DNA from: Didymodactylos carnosus
Taxonomy: Eukaryota; Rotifera; Eurotatoria; Philodinida; Philodinidae
Reading direction: 5' to 3'
Assembly (NCBI GenBank): GCA_905250885.1
Contig: CAJNOQ010000158.1
Location: 1-64,000, forward strand
Length of the DNA: 64,000 nt
Shown here: positions 41,364 through 54,100 of the stretch, in pieces
Layout: each line of letters opens with the position of its first letter
How positions within the stretch are numbered: the first letter of the stretch is position 1
Position numbers and translations under genes: made by a program
Notes under the pieces: generated by a model
Told to the model about the DNA's origin: nothing
The model's database searches: none
What the model saw: the letters and a program-made list of their open reading frames with translations, nothing else

Positions 41364-43560
41364 ATATTTTCGCCAAGCAAAAATACAAAGCAGAATTTAA
41401 AAATACCACCATATTTCAGGAACTAATCAAAAATATAACATTCAGGAACTATATAGCTTAAGTAAACAAACTTTGATCAATAAGGAATAATACGTCGATA
41501 CACGATATAATAGCAGTTACGTTAAAGAGTTTATCCAGCTACAGTTTTTTTAATGTTAAATCAGACGTAGGTTAGATGTCGTTCTTATACACATGTATTG
41601 GTTTGCCTGTGAATTTTATCATCGATGAGACAGGTGTTTTTGTTGGGTTACCTTTTACTGATATAACCTAAACTAACCCAGTGAATGTAATTGATTACCT
41701 ATCGAGCAGTCAGTCACTCTCTTTTTAGCATTGACAAGTCGTATATAAACGTTATAATACAGAACTAGCAATCTCTTTTCGCATATGCATATCTTCCAGT
41801 AAGGAAAAGCTGGAATGCCAGGCGCAGGGATTGAGAGTGAAAATTTCTGTTGTCCACTGTACAATAGACTTGTCCGTCTGTAGTGACTAAATGTGATGAA
41901 GCAAACAAAAAGTGCTCAACCCACTTCTTGTTGCGAGTGTCCGTTAGGCCGTCTGTTCTATTGGCTGAAAGTTAAGGGAGAAGTTAAATGATGTTTTGGA
42001 CATTATTTATTTTTTAACTTCTTCCTTAATTTTTTTGAATTATGACCGGGCATTACAAGCCAGTAACAAGCTTGTGCTAGAGAGCGAATGTGGCGTTATT
42101 TTTTTTGCGTAACAGAAATAATCTGGTAGTTGTCTCTACATCAGCTCGCGGGACTATAACCATGGTACAGCAAGGACTGAATTGCAGATCATATTTTCTA
42201 TGAGATGCGTAGTGTCAAACTATTGACAGCGCTAGGATGGCTAATTAACGCTGTCAAAGAGAAACATGGGGATATCTCAGGTGCGTTAACTTTTGTAGTT
42301 TAGACATCCTCCAGATTAACTTTGAGTTAAGTGAAAGTTAAAGTCAAAAATTGTGTAGTATAGACAAGGCACTAGATACTCTATATACAAACACTGTTTT
42401 TCTACGTCTCTCATCTAAAATGAGAATAACAAAAATACACATTATATCTTCAACCACACACACGTGTTTGTCGTATAACTTATACACAGAATATAGACTG
42501 TATTTTAGCATATGTCGTATACAGAATTTAATTCTTTTAAAAAAGAAAAGAAAAACATTTCTCTTGTGTTCTTGCCCTTCCAAAAACATTTACTGGCTAT
42601 CAACGACGTAGCCAACACTGGACTAGGGATGGATCATGGACCACCCATTAGAAGATTTTTATCTGGAGCCTCCTTCAGGAGAAAATTTTTTATATTTCGA
42701 TACATAAAAATTGTTAGTTGAGCGGTCCACTCCTTGAGAAATTTCTGGATACCACCGCTTACTATATTCACGAATCAAATTCTATTGTTATACCACTATT
42801 CTCTTCTGACTCAAATCGAAATTGTTGAATTCTGAGTCCAAAGCCCATCCAACATACTGCTTTAACCAACTAATTTATTTAGCTATAAAATATGAATAAA
42901 ACTCAACTAAAAATCTTATTTCATACTTTACTCTCAGAGTCTTAACCAACGAAATGAAAGGATATGCTAGAACTACATTTTACAGGTGGTAGCACATAAT
43001 GAGACGTTTTACTAAGATTTTTCACTGCTTGAGCTGGATGTAAGCTGGAATTACATTCTGTAACTATTTTGATTAAATTTGTTTCTGATTCGAAAAAATG
43101 ACCCTGGTGAATTAACCGAGTCTGAATAGCTGCAAAATGTGAAATAGATGATGCTAGAAATAGTTTAGAAGTTGATTAATTGACATTGAAAGCAGAAGAT
43201 ATGTCTTCACGAACTTTACAGAAGATTTTGGTTAGAGAAATATATTCCGCGGTTCCATGACACAAACGTCCGCAGATTTATACCGCTAACCTAGGAATCT
43301 AAGACTGTTTATTCACGAAAAGTCAGAGTCATCAAAGGTCACTGACTTGTCATAACTGACTCAAGCCAAACAACACAAAAAGAGTAACAAAAAAGAACAA
43401 AATAAATAAGTCAACTAAGGTTAGAATCAGAAGTAGTAAAAAACCGCTTTTATGACAGCACATTTCTATTTCTCTCCTTTATTTTTGAATCTTTGTAATT
43501 GTGACTAATCCTTTAGAAAATAAAATCTAGTTTAAAAATGAGTGTTCATTTCGTTTTTCT
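41364..43560. other. Intergenic stretch, nothing recognised
   Basis: AT-rich sequence between hairpin elements. Open frames around 42350-42720 overlap on both strands and have no domain or splice support. Confidence 0.45.
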
Positions 43561-43564
43561 TGAC

Positions 43565-43745
43565 CACTTTCCCTGATGAAGTACCCGGTGAATCCCTAAA
43601 AAAACTTGAAATCTCTGGTGAGTTTCCGAAATAACGTGAAATCCCTAGGGAGTTCTCAGAGATTCCCTGTAAAATTTCTGATAACTCCCTGGTTTTCAGG
43701 GAGTGGAGAGAAATAATTAAGTCCCTGACGACTCTCTGGAGATTT
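43565..43745. repeat. Cluster of TCCCT/AGGGA words
   Basis: At least eight copies of TCCCT or AGGGA occur in both orientations within about 180 bases, including AATCCCTAGGGAGTT and ACTCCCTGGTTTTCAGGGAG. The composition contrasts with the AT-rich surroundings. Ends are not defined. Confidence 0.6.
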
Positions 43746-43896
43746 CTTAAGGAGAGCCTAAGACTCGTCGGGATTAACTTGTCGTTTCGACGTGAGTTAA
43801 CTTTTCAACCGAGTGACTGGTCCACTGGACGAGGTTCACGAACCAACCGACAACAAACAGATGATGTCGCTTGAAGTTGCTGTTTTTTATGTTTCT

Positions 43897-44006
43897 GGGG
43901 CTCGTTTCACGAAAAATCTCAGTTAAGATTTGACTTTATTAAGTGTGACTTAGGTCAAACTTAATAAAGTCAAACCCTAACTGAGATTTTTCGCGAAACC
44001 AGCCCC
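43897..44006. mobile_element. Hairpin MITE, 110 bp, GGGGCTSGTTTC ends
   Basis: Inverted arms of about 50 bp from GGGGCTCGTTTCACGAAAAA to the end AGCCCC, with few mismatches and a loop of about 10 bases. No coding capacity. Confidence 0.85.
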
Positions 44007-47000
44007 TATGTAAAATAAAGATAAAAAGATAATTCTCCGATCTGATTGGTGAAGATGGCGGCTCAACCAAACAGATGGAGCAATTTATCTTATTTATTGA
44101 TCTTTGTATCTTTATTTTATCATTACACACAAAAGGGCGTTTTTTAATGCAAAAGAAAGATTAATATATGAGAATTTGACACATTCATTCTCGTTGTTTT
44201 TCTTTCCAGTGGTAAATAGTGGACTGTTGTCTTTGGTTTTAGATAGTAATACATAACATTTATTTCAATGAAAGAAGGAAAGCAGAACATTCAGTGTTTG
44301 GTTACGTAATTTTGGCTAGGTAGCCTCATATTCAATCTGTCTCTTGACTTAAGCTTCGCAAGGCTGCACTCACGAGTACATGAAGCTTGCGTCGCCCTTC
44401 GGTCGGCACTCGCATAACAGTTGTTGACCGTCACTCAACATCATCATAGTCAGCGCCTGCTTCCTGGGATGTCTATCCTGTGGGGCGTTTGAGGCAGAAT
44501 GCCTCAAATAAAAGTAATGTAGGACGCTTTTTGTTATAGAAATGCATTAGTCAGATGGTACACTGAGAGTTTGATCCTCTAAGGTGGTCCAGAATGTCTC
44601 AAATGTCTAGGTGGGGATAGATGCCGTTGCCTGCTTCTAATGTCGAACTATCCTCACCGTACAGTTTCAAATCTCTGTTCTCTCGGCTTTCAAATAAAGT
44701 TTAACGGTTATTTTCGTTTTTAATTTTCACTTATTTTCATATTCTTCTGTTAATTTCTTCGATGTTATCGATTATAGTGATGTTGCTCGGCGTCGAGTTT
44801 GCTCAAACGATCACAGTTGTGAGAAACCATTTAATAATTTCTCTAAAAGAGAAAAAATTATAGATTTCTGCCAAACAAATACGTTCTTGCTCAGACCTGT
44901 ACAGTTTTTCAGACACAGAAAACTTAAATAGTCGAAGACTTAGCAGAAACTTTATGGACAGATTGAAGCTATTTCAATGTATGTCAATCACCACCACTAA
45001 CGAATTCATCGATTATTTTTAATTTTGATTCTTCATTCGATACGGAATAGGATATAGATTTCTCGTTATAGGGTTATTTCTTTCTGGAAGACTCCATAGG
45101 CGAAAACAGATTACGAGGGAAGAAAAGAGAGTCTAGATGGATGGGGAGAAGGGATCGACGTGAATTCAGATATAATAAAGATGCAATTATTCTTTCTTTT
45201 ATGTTTCATTAGTTAATTACATATTGCATTTGCGTTTACTATCAAAATAAAAAAACAGCTGTATTTGGTTCATTTAAATATGAGGAGATTGTTCATTTGG
45301 AAAACTTTCATTGATATGATAGACGATGACTCATAAATGAACATAAAAATACATTGAAGAAAAAAATGTTGCCACAAGAACTAAATTCGTCTTTTACTTT
45401 GGTAAAATGTGTGATAAAAATTTTCTAGCTATGACGTATCATCTTTTAATAGAATTATGTTAGATAGAGTAAGAGAAGTGCGATTCCTTTGTTTTCATTG
45501 TTAAAAACAGTATGTCTTAGACATTTTAATGAATATTTAAAAGTAGAAAATCAAAATGATTAAATATTGAAGTCTCTACATTTAAATTATATGCTTATGA
45601 TTTGATTAGAATTTGGAATATAGAAATTTTCGAACTTGAATAGCGAAAAGTTCGACTTCGAAATATCTTTAATAAAATGTACGAAGTAACGCGGAAAAGT
45701 TATTAGCGAATAATTGAATAAAAGTGACGGGGATCAAACGCATTAAGATTTTTCAAAAACAATTATCTTACAAAAAAAGTTTCGTCATCATAGAACATTA
45801 GGGCAAAAGATTTCTTGGACACTGTTTGATATCTACGCTGAGGTAATTAACATTTATTTTGCTAAAATTTCCAAATCTTCCTATAAAAATGATATTCAAG
45901 TCTTTTATGTTTGTTTAAATCAAAATAAGCGCAATACTAAATCTGTTTCTTCGCCTATTCATTTTTTCGAAATTAAGTAGGCTTGAAAAATTCAACAAAA
46001 AATGTTGACCCCTTCAACAGTTATAGGCGATGTAAGTAGCAACTTAGAGCTGTTTTTTGTGAGATTCAGAGATACAGAATCCACTTGCGAGCGTGGAGTG
46101 CTTGAGAAAATTTTGAAATTTGAATTCATAGTAAATCTATGGCGAAATTCGAAGCTGAGGGAAAAGTTTTTTCAGAATGAGGCGTAAAATAAATTCAAGG
46201 AAAATTACTCTAAGTTATCAAGGGTGACTCAAAATGGTATCGCATCACCAGAAGTGAGAAGAAAAAGGCTTAGCCACTTCGCTGTTTTTTCGTGGAAATC
46301 TTTGAGGAAGTTTTGAAAGATGCCGTACCTCTATGTAATTTTAAAAATTTGTTTATGACTTTTTTGAATTTTTTCTCCATTTGAAATAACGACAGAAAAT
46401 CAAAATAAACACTGGAAACATTGAGTTGATTGTATAATTCAGTTGTTGCACAGTGTATGTAATAGCAATAGTGAATTTAGTTCCATAGTTTAGTGAAAAC
46501 GTGAGTTCATGTGTTCGCTTTATACTCGTACAAAATTGATTTTTGTGATAGCTTAAGTTTTAAAATACTGTAATGGAATTTTTTCACTTGTATTCTGAAA
46601 GAATAAAGCTTATATCAAGTCCTCAATTAGAATCATCGATGCACCCGCAGTTTCTCATTGTCGAAAGAAAATCTTAAAAATGAACTAAATATTTCAGCGA
46701 CTTTTGACTTTAGTTTTGAAAATGAAACAATTATCAGATTACACTGAACCATTACAGAAAACAATGTATCTTACTAAACGACCTGGGCAAACTGTCTCTA
46801 CAGCCTAGAGCAATGTTACAGATTATGAAAGTAAATATTTCAAATAACACGCTGATACATCTAATTCAATATTTCATAATTGAAAAAAACTGAGTTTTGA
46901 GTAGGATTCTTGTTGAAAGTGCAACTTCAAAATGTTCTAGTTAGATTGCAGAGTACAACCACTATTTTACCATAATACAAATTTTCAACTAGCACATTCA

Positions 47001-47338
47001 ACTTTGCTCTACAACGATATATTTGAAACTAATGAGTACTCCCTCTATAATAATAAACGTTCAGCAAAGTATTGTCATTCTTTTAATATTTTTTTCTCTA
47101 CATGATTTTGTTCACCAAACATTATCTCTTGATTCAGCTAGCGTCATGTCCAATGTATTGTGTCATCAATATACGAAATAATGGCATACCATCATTCTTG
47201 TAACCTTAATGCATGTCATAATAAGTCACTATCACCTATTATATGAGAATAATAACCAACAAGGTAAGAAGATGTGCCCACAATAGTTTATCGCCCTTTT
47301 TCAGAAACATTTAGATAAATCACAAAATAATAGATTAA
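44007..47338. other. Intergenic stretch, no gene supported
   Basis: Mostly AT-rich. A stretch of higher G+C at about 44330-44660 contains an AATAAAGTTTAAC run soon after, but no terminal repeats or coding parts could be defined. A 61-codon open frame at 46002-46187 has no domain. Confidence 0.4.
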
Positions 47339-47723
47339 CACTGGAGTCATACTACACAAATAATCACGATTATTAATCGTTAAAATAAAAGATAATCACG
47401 ATTAAGACTATGTAACTGTAATTTTTTTAAATCACCATTAACTATATTTTATCGTGATTATTAAAAAAGATGTGTGTAACCACACTAATCATGATTAAAA
47501 AGATAATCGTGATTTAATAGTACCAATCATTAGCATTTATATACGAACGTCGCCATAATGATCTTTTTTCGATAGAGGCGGTTAAAGTTAATTATCTTGT
47601 TGAACATGATTATCTTTAATGATGTTTTATCAAAATAATTATGATTACAGTAGCGGTTACATTACTAGTTTAATCACGATTAAAAATACTAATCGTAATT
47701 ATTTGCATAGTGTAACCCCAATA
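47339..47723. mobile_element. Non-autonomous element saturated with AATCRYGATTA words
   Basis: Inverted ends ACTGGAGTCATACTACACAA and the complement of the right end (ATTGGGGTTACACTATGCAA) enclose about 385 bp. About ten copies of AATCACGATTA-like words occur in both orientations, spread along the whole length. No open frame. Confidence 0.75.
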
Positions 47724-50700
47724 TAAATTTATCTCGACTTTGATAAGACAATATTAGTCTTTTCTATCAACTCATATAATATAAATTTAATGTAAGGCAA
47801 CTTCGGGCTATTTGTTCAAGAGTGGCAATAATTTTTATCGTCTGGCATATTTATTAAACATATTGAGAAATACAATCTTAGAAATTCGTATTTCTAAACT
47901 TAATGCTGATGATTTAATGATTAAATTTATATCAACAATTAAATGGATCATTGGTGTGAATGCTTCATGCAATTTCCTGATACTGTACTAGAGAAATCTA
48001 TATACATTTTTACAGGTATAGTTTGCTACAAGGATAATGATGCGATTGATATATATATATATATATACGTATATCTTTGCTTTGTTATATTAGCCACATA
48101 TAGGAGAGAATGAAAAAGAAACGTACGGCGACCAGACTTTCATCGACGTAATTTTCTTCATTATTGAGGTTCAGAACGAACAAAAATAAATATGGTTGTA
48201 AATTATAGTATGTTCTATCAACGACATCTTTTTCCTTGTCTAAAAACGATGATTTATAGTTAATTTTAAACTAAATACGTGTTCCTAAAGTTTTGTTAAC
48301 TACAGAATTAACTATATCAAGTTAAAATGACATACAATCAGAGTAGTATGATAAATTAAAAGTGATAGTAATACTCGAGTTGTGAGATATGTATCTACTC
48401 GCATTCATTTATGGTAAAAAAAGTAAAATAAAATATATACACACATACAGTGTATCGTTCTTGGCGATGTTCTATTTTGGATGCATACGTAAGATGCGGA
48501 TTATTACTTTTCATCTAAACAGTTAAGTTGACAAAAAAGTTATGAGAAATTTTAGTCAGAGAGAACACACACTTCTTGCTGCACAAAATAAAGACAAACG
48601 TTTTTGACATATATTATACCGTATAATATTGTGTATTTTTCTTCATTTACCCGATTACTTTTCTGCAGTTCGACTATGCCACAGGTGCTAATAAATTGAA
48701 TTGTACTAGGCTCAGTAAATATAATGAGAAATATTCTTCATGTTTCAAGAACTTTAAGTAAAAACTAAGTTTTTTTCCACTCCACTTTTCTGACAATTTT
48801 ATTGAAATTCATTCATGATGTTGTGGAATAGTTTTTCTTAGTTTAAAAATTATGTATTTTTTTGTTATTTTTTTTTTTTCTGGTGAATTCCCTGGATAAA
48901 GACATTATAAAAAGAGTGCAACTTAATTGTTGAGAGATGTCGTTACCGGTAGAGCAAAATTTATTAAATGGAGGTTATGATAACATTGGATGAACATAAT
49001 TTTTCCGTTATACTAAAGTTTACGTGTACGAGAAATAATAAGTGTAAGATAATAGTTGTTTACATTATAAAGTTAAATTATTTTCTCAAACGTTAAAAAC
49101 ATTCTTTCCGTGTTATGTCAGAGTTAACGGACGTGTTTTAGTGCGATTTTTTAGTCGTATAATTGCATTTATAGTGCCCAGTATATTTCATTTATTACAT
49201 CAACGAAACGTTCTTTTACGTATGAGTCTATCATAAGCAGCATTCTCAATGTTGAGTAATTAATTCGTAGCACTTGGTACTGTTAAGACGTTGTCTCTAG
49301 CTCATCTACAAACACGTATTTTTTTCAAATACTGTTTTTGAATCCATCAACTATTAAGAGCATTTGAATGTGTTTGTTTTCTTATTATTAATCTAACTGC
49401 ATCACGAGTTTGTGTTAATTTTCTTTTGTTTTTACTATGCCCTTTCAATTTTTCATACCTTGGTCTAACGTCATAAGTAACCAAATAGTGAGTAGACTAT
49501 AAAAAATGAGCTTCATAGAGTTTCTTTCATGGAAGATCATTGATTTTTTTGAAAATTGTTTAGTTTTTGTAGTAAAGTTAAGATATTAGCATATTGACAT
49601 TGTGTACAAAATACTTGCTACACTATACTAAGAAAGAACGGAAAGAGAATAACAGAAGTTATATGTTTACCCTGTACTACTTTTCAAACCATAACAAAGG
49701 TAGCTGAAAATTTTGATTTTGTTCAGCCCGTTGCTGGATATACTTTGACATGTGATTAAAAAGAATTTTTCATTATGTTCGTACTAGGCTGGTTGCCTAT
49801 GGATAAGGAGCAATTTTTCCAGCCCAGACTTTGACCTTGTATTAGTCACCGTTCCACTTCAACAAAACATATTCACCTGGAATAAGTCATATAAAAGAGG
49901 AAAACATTTTTATTAGAAAAGGACTTGTTTATTTTCTCTTCTTCCAATATCAACAGTTATGTAGTATCCGTTCTACAGATACATGAAAGCAGTGTGTTTC
50001 TGTTCCAATCTTCTACTATATATAGGTAGGAATGGATCTTCCCAAGGAATAACAGAATATTTGATTAATCTTCATCTAGTCAGAAAAATACGGTTTGTTT
50101 ATTTGTATATATTGTCTTTGTAAGCTTTTTCATCTTAACTATTTTGTGTTCCTTGCTTTATTGATTGGTCCACTTATGGGGACTGTTTTTATTATTAACT
50201 ATCACGCATAAGATTTTGTTTATTTGCATAAAAATCGAATATAAAGGAGAATTTTGAATAACTTTTTAAAAAGACATTGTATTACATAGTAATTAGGTCG
50301 CTCTCATGGGTTACGTAGTTTCTGCTGATACTTTTTGAAAAATAATCGATTGTTTACGTAGCAAGAAAAATAACTTTTAGAGATACTTGTTGTTATTCAA
50401 GTCGAACTGATCGTGTTAAGAAAAGAAAAGTTACTCATGCATCAGTCAGCTTTAGATTATACATAATTTGAATGTTCAGGGACGATATCGAGCAAGAAAA
50501 ATGCTTATTCTCTCTGATAGCAGTATAAAAAAATGATGTAATAGATGTAAACCATCTGTTCTTAACTACTGAGATATAAGTAACACTTTGAAAAACTATT
50601 TACTCTTCTGGTGCTCTCTGTTTTTACTGTTGCAAAAGATTTCTCTTCAGAAGATGAGCGCTTTTAATTCATCCAATCTGTTCTAGGTGTAGTAAAATGT

Positions 50701-51060
50701 GTCATATTATTTTTTGTATAGCGTAATGATCAAGTTTATTGCTGATAGTTTATGACGCAGAGACTACATGGTATCTTACATTAATAATAGTAGTCACATA
50801 TTTCATTGAATTTTCATACTGTATTCATCACACTTTTAAAACTATTTAGTCCTGAGTTACTAAGCGCGCATTATAAAGCCTATGATCAAGTTTTCTGGAA
50901 TTTGTCGTATTTGGACAAATCTTTTAAAAATGAGGGACAAATCTTTTAAAAATGAGGTGTTTGGTCAATGTGATTTCAAGCGAGGAATAAGCTAATAATA
51001 TTCCATGATATTATATCAGTTTTATTATTTTTGTTCATAGATTGTTGTTGTAATGGACGG
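47724..51060. other. Intergenic stretch with simple repeats
   Basis: Contains (TA)n at about 48048-48068 and a 22-bp unit GGACAAATCTTTTAAAAATG.. repeated twice in tandem at 50913-50956. No gene is supported. A short frame ATGGACGG at 51053 leads into a probable untranslated first exon of the downstream gene. Confidence 0.45.
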
Positions 51061-51161
51061 AACTTCAAATCAAGATAAAACTAAGCTGTAAGTTGTTATT
51101 ATTATTTTGTCTACCTATATATTTTCCGTTCATTTCATTTAGTATACAATTATTATGAATT

Positions 51162-54100
51162 ATGTTTTTAAACAACATCATAACACGCTCTGTATCTTCA
51201 TCAACAACAAGTTTGGAATCGAATAGTGAACAAACTGTTGACAAACCATCATTGATCAATCGTTGTCTATCATTCAATGAATTATCATCATCAACAACAA
51301 CAACAACAACTGTAAAAAAGAGAGGTAGAAAACGGCGAACGAGTAACAGTGAAAACACAACAATAGATCAACAGCCACAGCAGGTAAATTAGTAATACTC
51401 ATATTGCCGATTACTGGTTGCTGGATCAAATTTTAACATCATCTAAAAAAATTGGAAGTAGTAGGGAATTATTATGTCACAACAAGTGTGCTGTGGAAAA
51501 GTAAAACTTCGTTTTTGCAACTTCCATTGTTTCCATTGATTACCAATAGATCGTCATGCATTTTGAGACAACTAATTATATCCGAATTCGGCTCTTCGAA
51601 ACTTCCACATTAATAAAAGCCTTTGTATTAGTCATTAGTAGCGGACGTTATTTTAGTCATGCGTATAGTATCAGTTATTGAAGAATATCCCAGTGAATAG
51701 TCAAAAGAGATGTTTATTATTGTCTTTCTTGATCTTTGTCCCTCGGCGTACCAATAGCTCACACAAATTCTATCATTGAAACATCCTTAAGTACCACTAC
51801 CGTATCTAGAAATTCCCTAACTTGGTATACGTGTGTGTATTGTCTCCTGCCTTCGTTTGCGCAGCAGACAGTTTTCGAAATGACCCTCAAAACAGCAGTT
51901 ATTTTTGGAATAAAGAAATGCAAAATGTGTTGTAATCTGAAGATGTGATGCGATTTATTGTAAACTATGCTTGTCTCTCACGAGGGAAGGTTCCCAACTG
52001 ATTCACGCCGTTCTGGTTAGTATTTTGCCCACATGTAGGGGATATCATTCTAAGAAAAAGCCTAACAGGATTTATGCTGGTGCGGCTCCTTTCAACAGTC
52101 AATAGTGAATTTTTTTCATTTCCCATAGAGTGAGCGACTGTGTTACTAAAATTTGTGTAACTCAGACACTAAAGGATTTCAAGGGCTAATTTTTTTTCTC
52201 ATTATTATGAAAAGAGAGAAACAATGTGATAGAGAATAATATTCTAAAAAGCTTCCTAAGGTCCTCTAAGATATTAAAAAAATGGATTTTTTATAAAAGC
52301 ACCCTCCACTTGCTGAAGTCATAGTGCAAAAATTCAATTACTTATTCTATTTTAAAGTTCAAGGTCGCCAATTTTGTGTTGAGAATAGTAGACAACTAGA
52401 GTGATAATGGAAAAAAAAATTAGCCCTTGAAATCCTTTAGTGTCTGAGTTACACAAATTTTAGTAACACAGTCGCTCACTCTATGGAAAATGAAAAAAAT
52501 TCACTGTTGACTATTGAAAGGAGCCGCATCAGCACAAATCCTGTTAGGCTTTTTCTTAGAATGATATCCCCTATATGTGGCCAAAATACTTACCACAACG
52601 GCGTGAATCAGTTGGGGACCTTCCCTCGTCAGTACCACGTATCTTGTTCACATTCTATAGATCTAATACGTCGATATCGAAGAGCTAACTTAATGTTTAG
52701 CAATATTTCATAATTAGACGGGCATCCGTTATATGACATTAACTACGAATCACAGAATTGTATAACGTTTTGTTTTACACCAAAATGTTTGGACTACAAT
52801 TCTACGTAAAAGAAAGTAATTCTGAAATAGGGCAAAGATATGAACATTTCATCGCTTCATAAGTGCCCGTGGATTTTGACTTAAAATAGTTTGTAACAGT
52901 TTTTCAAAATGCATAAATATTTTTCTGTTTTATTCTTTAGTTCTTTTGCTTGCACAAATGACATCTTGTAGATCTCTATAATTCATTTTAACAAAGTTAG
53001 AAACTTTATTGTGAATATTTCACAAATAACTGGTCAAAAATTGTTGCATGCCTACTCATAACTTTGACAAGGAAATAATACTCAATATTTTAATTAACTA
53101 GAAAAATCTTCACTTGTGTTTGAGAATGAAAATAATCAGCCAGTGGCCTGAGAATTATTGAATTACCATAATGATTTATCAATGTTGACATGTTGAATTT
53201 CTATCTTTTTCTCTCACTGTGAAAAAATTGTATAATTTGTATATTGTATCAAATTATTTTCACCACATAATCTTTAAGATAGACGACCAAATGTCAAAAA
53301 AAAAGGATAATTTCGGTTTCAGAATTGAGCTCAGCGAAAACTTCGTGTTCAAAATATCCTTGATCGTCAATTCTGCTATATCTCATATGTGATGAACCAA
53401 TAGAAATATATAACTTATCTTTTAGATGGATGTGTGTATATTGAAATGATGAAAGTAATTGAAATCGAAATAACATTTCATACTTCTAGATGTATACCAT
53501 TTAGGAAAAGTTAGCTGTTCAATGTTATTGTTGTTGAGGATTTCTATGTCTGGTTTTAAAGCATTTATAATCGTTTAGAGTGATATATGTGAGGCAGAAA
53601 TATAAAAATGAAACATATGCGAATTATTATGTATATGAGATTTTATTTCTGGTTGATAAATAACTTTTATCGTATAAACTGGTTGAAACTTTAGTTTGGC
53701 TGTTAATAGAACAATCGATGTATGTAAGAAAATTCCAGTATGTGGTTTAATTAGGACGAAAATCGATTTTTATGGAGAAACTTTACACAAATTTAGAAAT
53801 ATGTTGTATATAAACTATTTCAAGCGTTGCTATTTATATGCCTCATGTCCATTGATATTTAATTAACCGGATTTTTAGCTGGTTGCTGACAGTTAAATCA
53901 TCTTTAGAGCAGGGAAGTTCAAAATGGATCAGATGATCATTCAAGTATTTCTTTATATTCATACGTATAAAACTTGTTTCTTTTAAAAAGTAATGCTCTT
54001 ATTTTCTATATATAGTTGATTTATAATCAAAACTGTTTGTTTCACAATCTGATTAAAAGATCAATGAGCAAGTGTATGTCGAAAACCAAATGTATCATTA

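Noticed and set aside
44290-44720. Possible solo LTR-like stretch of higher G+C with an AATAAA
   Set aside because: No matching terminal repeats, target duplication, primer site or coding parts could be found.
51053-51091. Start codon ATGGACGG upstream of the zinc-finger gene
   Set aside because: Spliced to the only acceptor before 51162 (ATTTAG near 51142) it runs into an in-frame TGA before the zinc-finger frame. The segment is treated as an untranslated exon and 51162 as the start.
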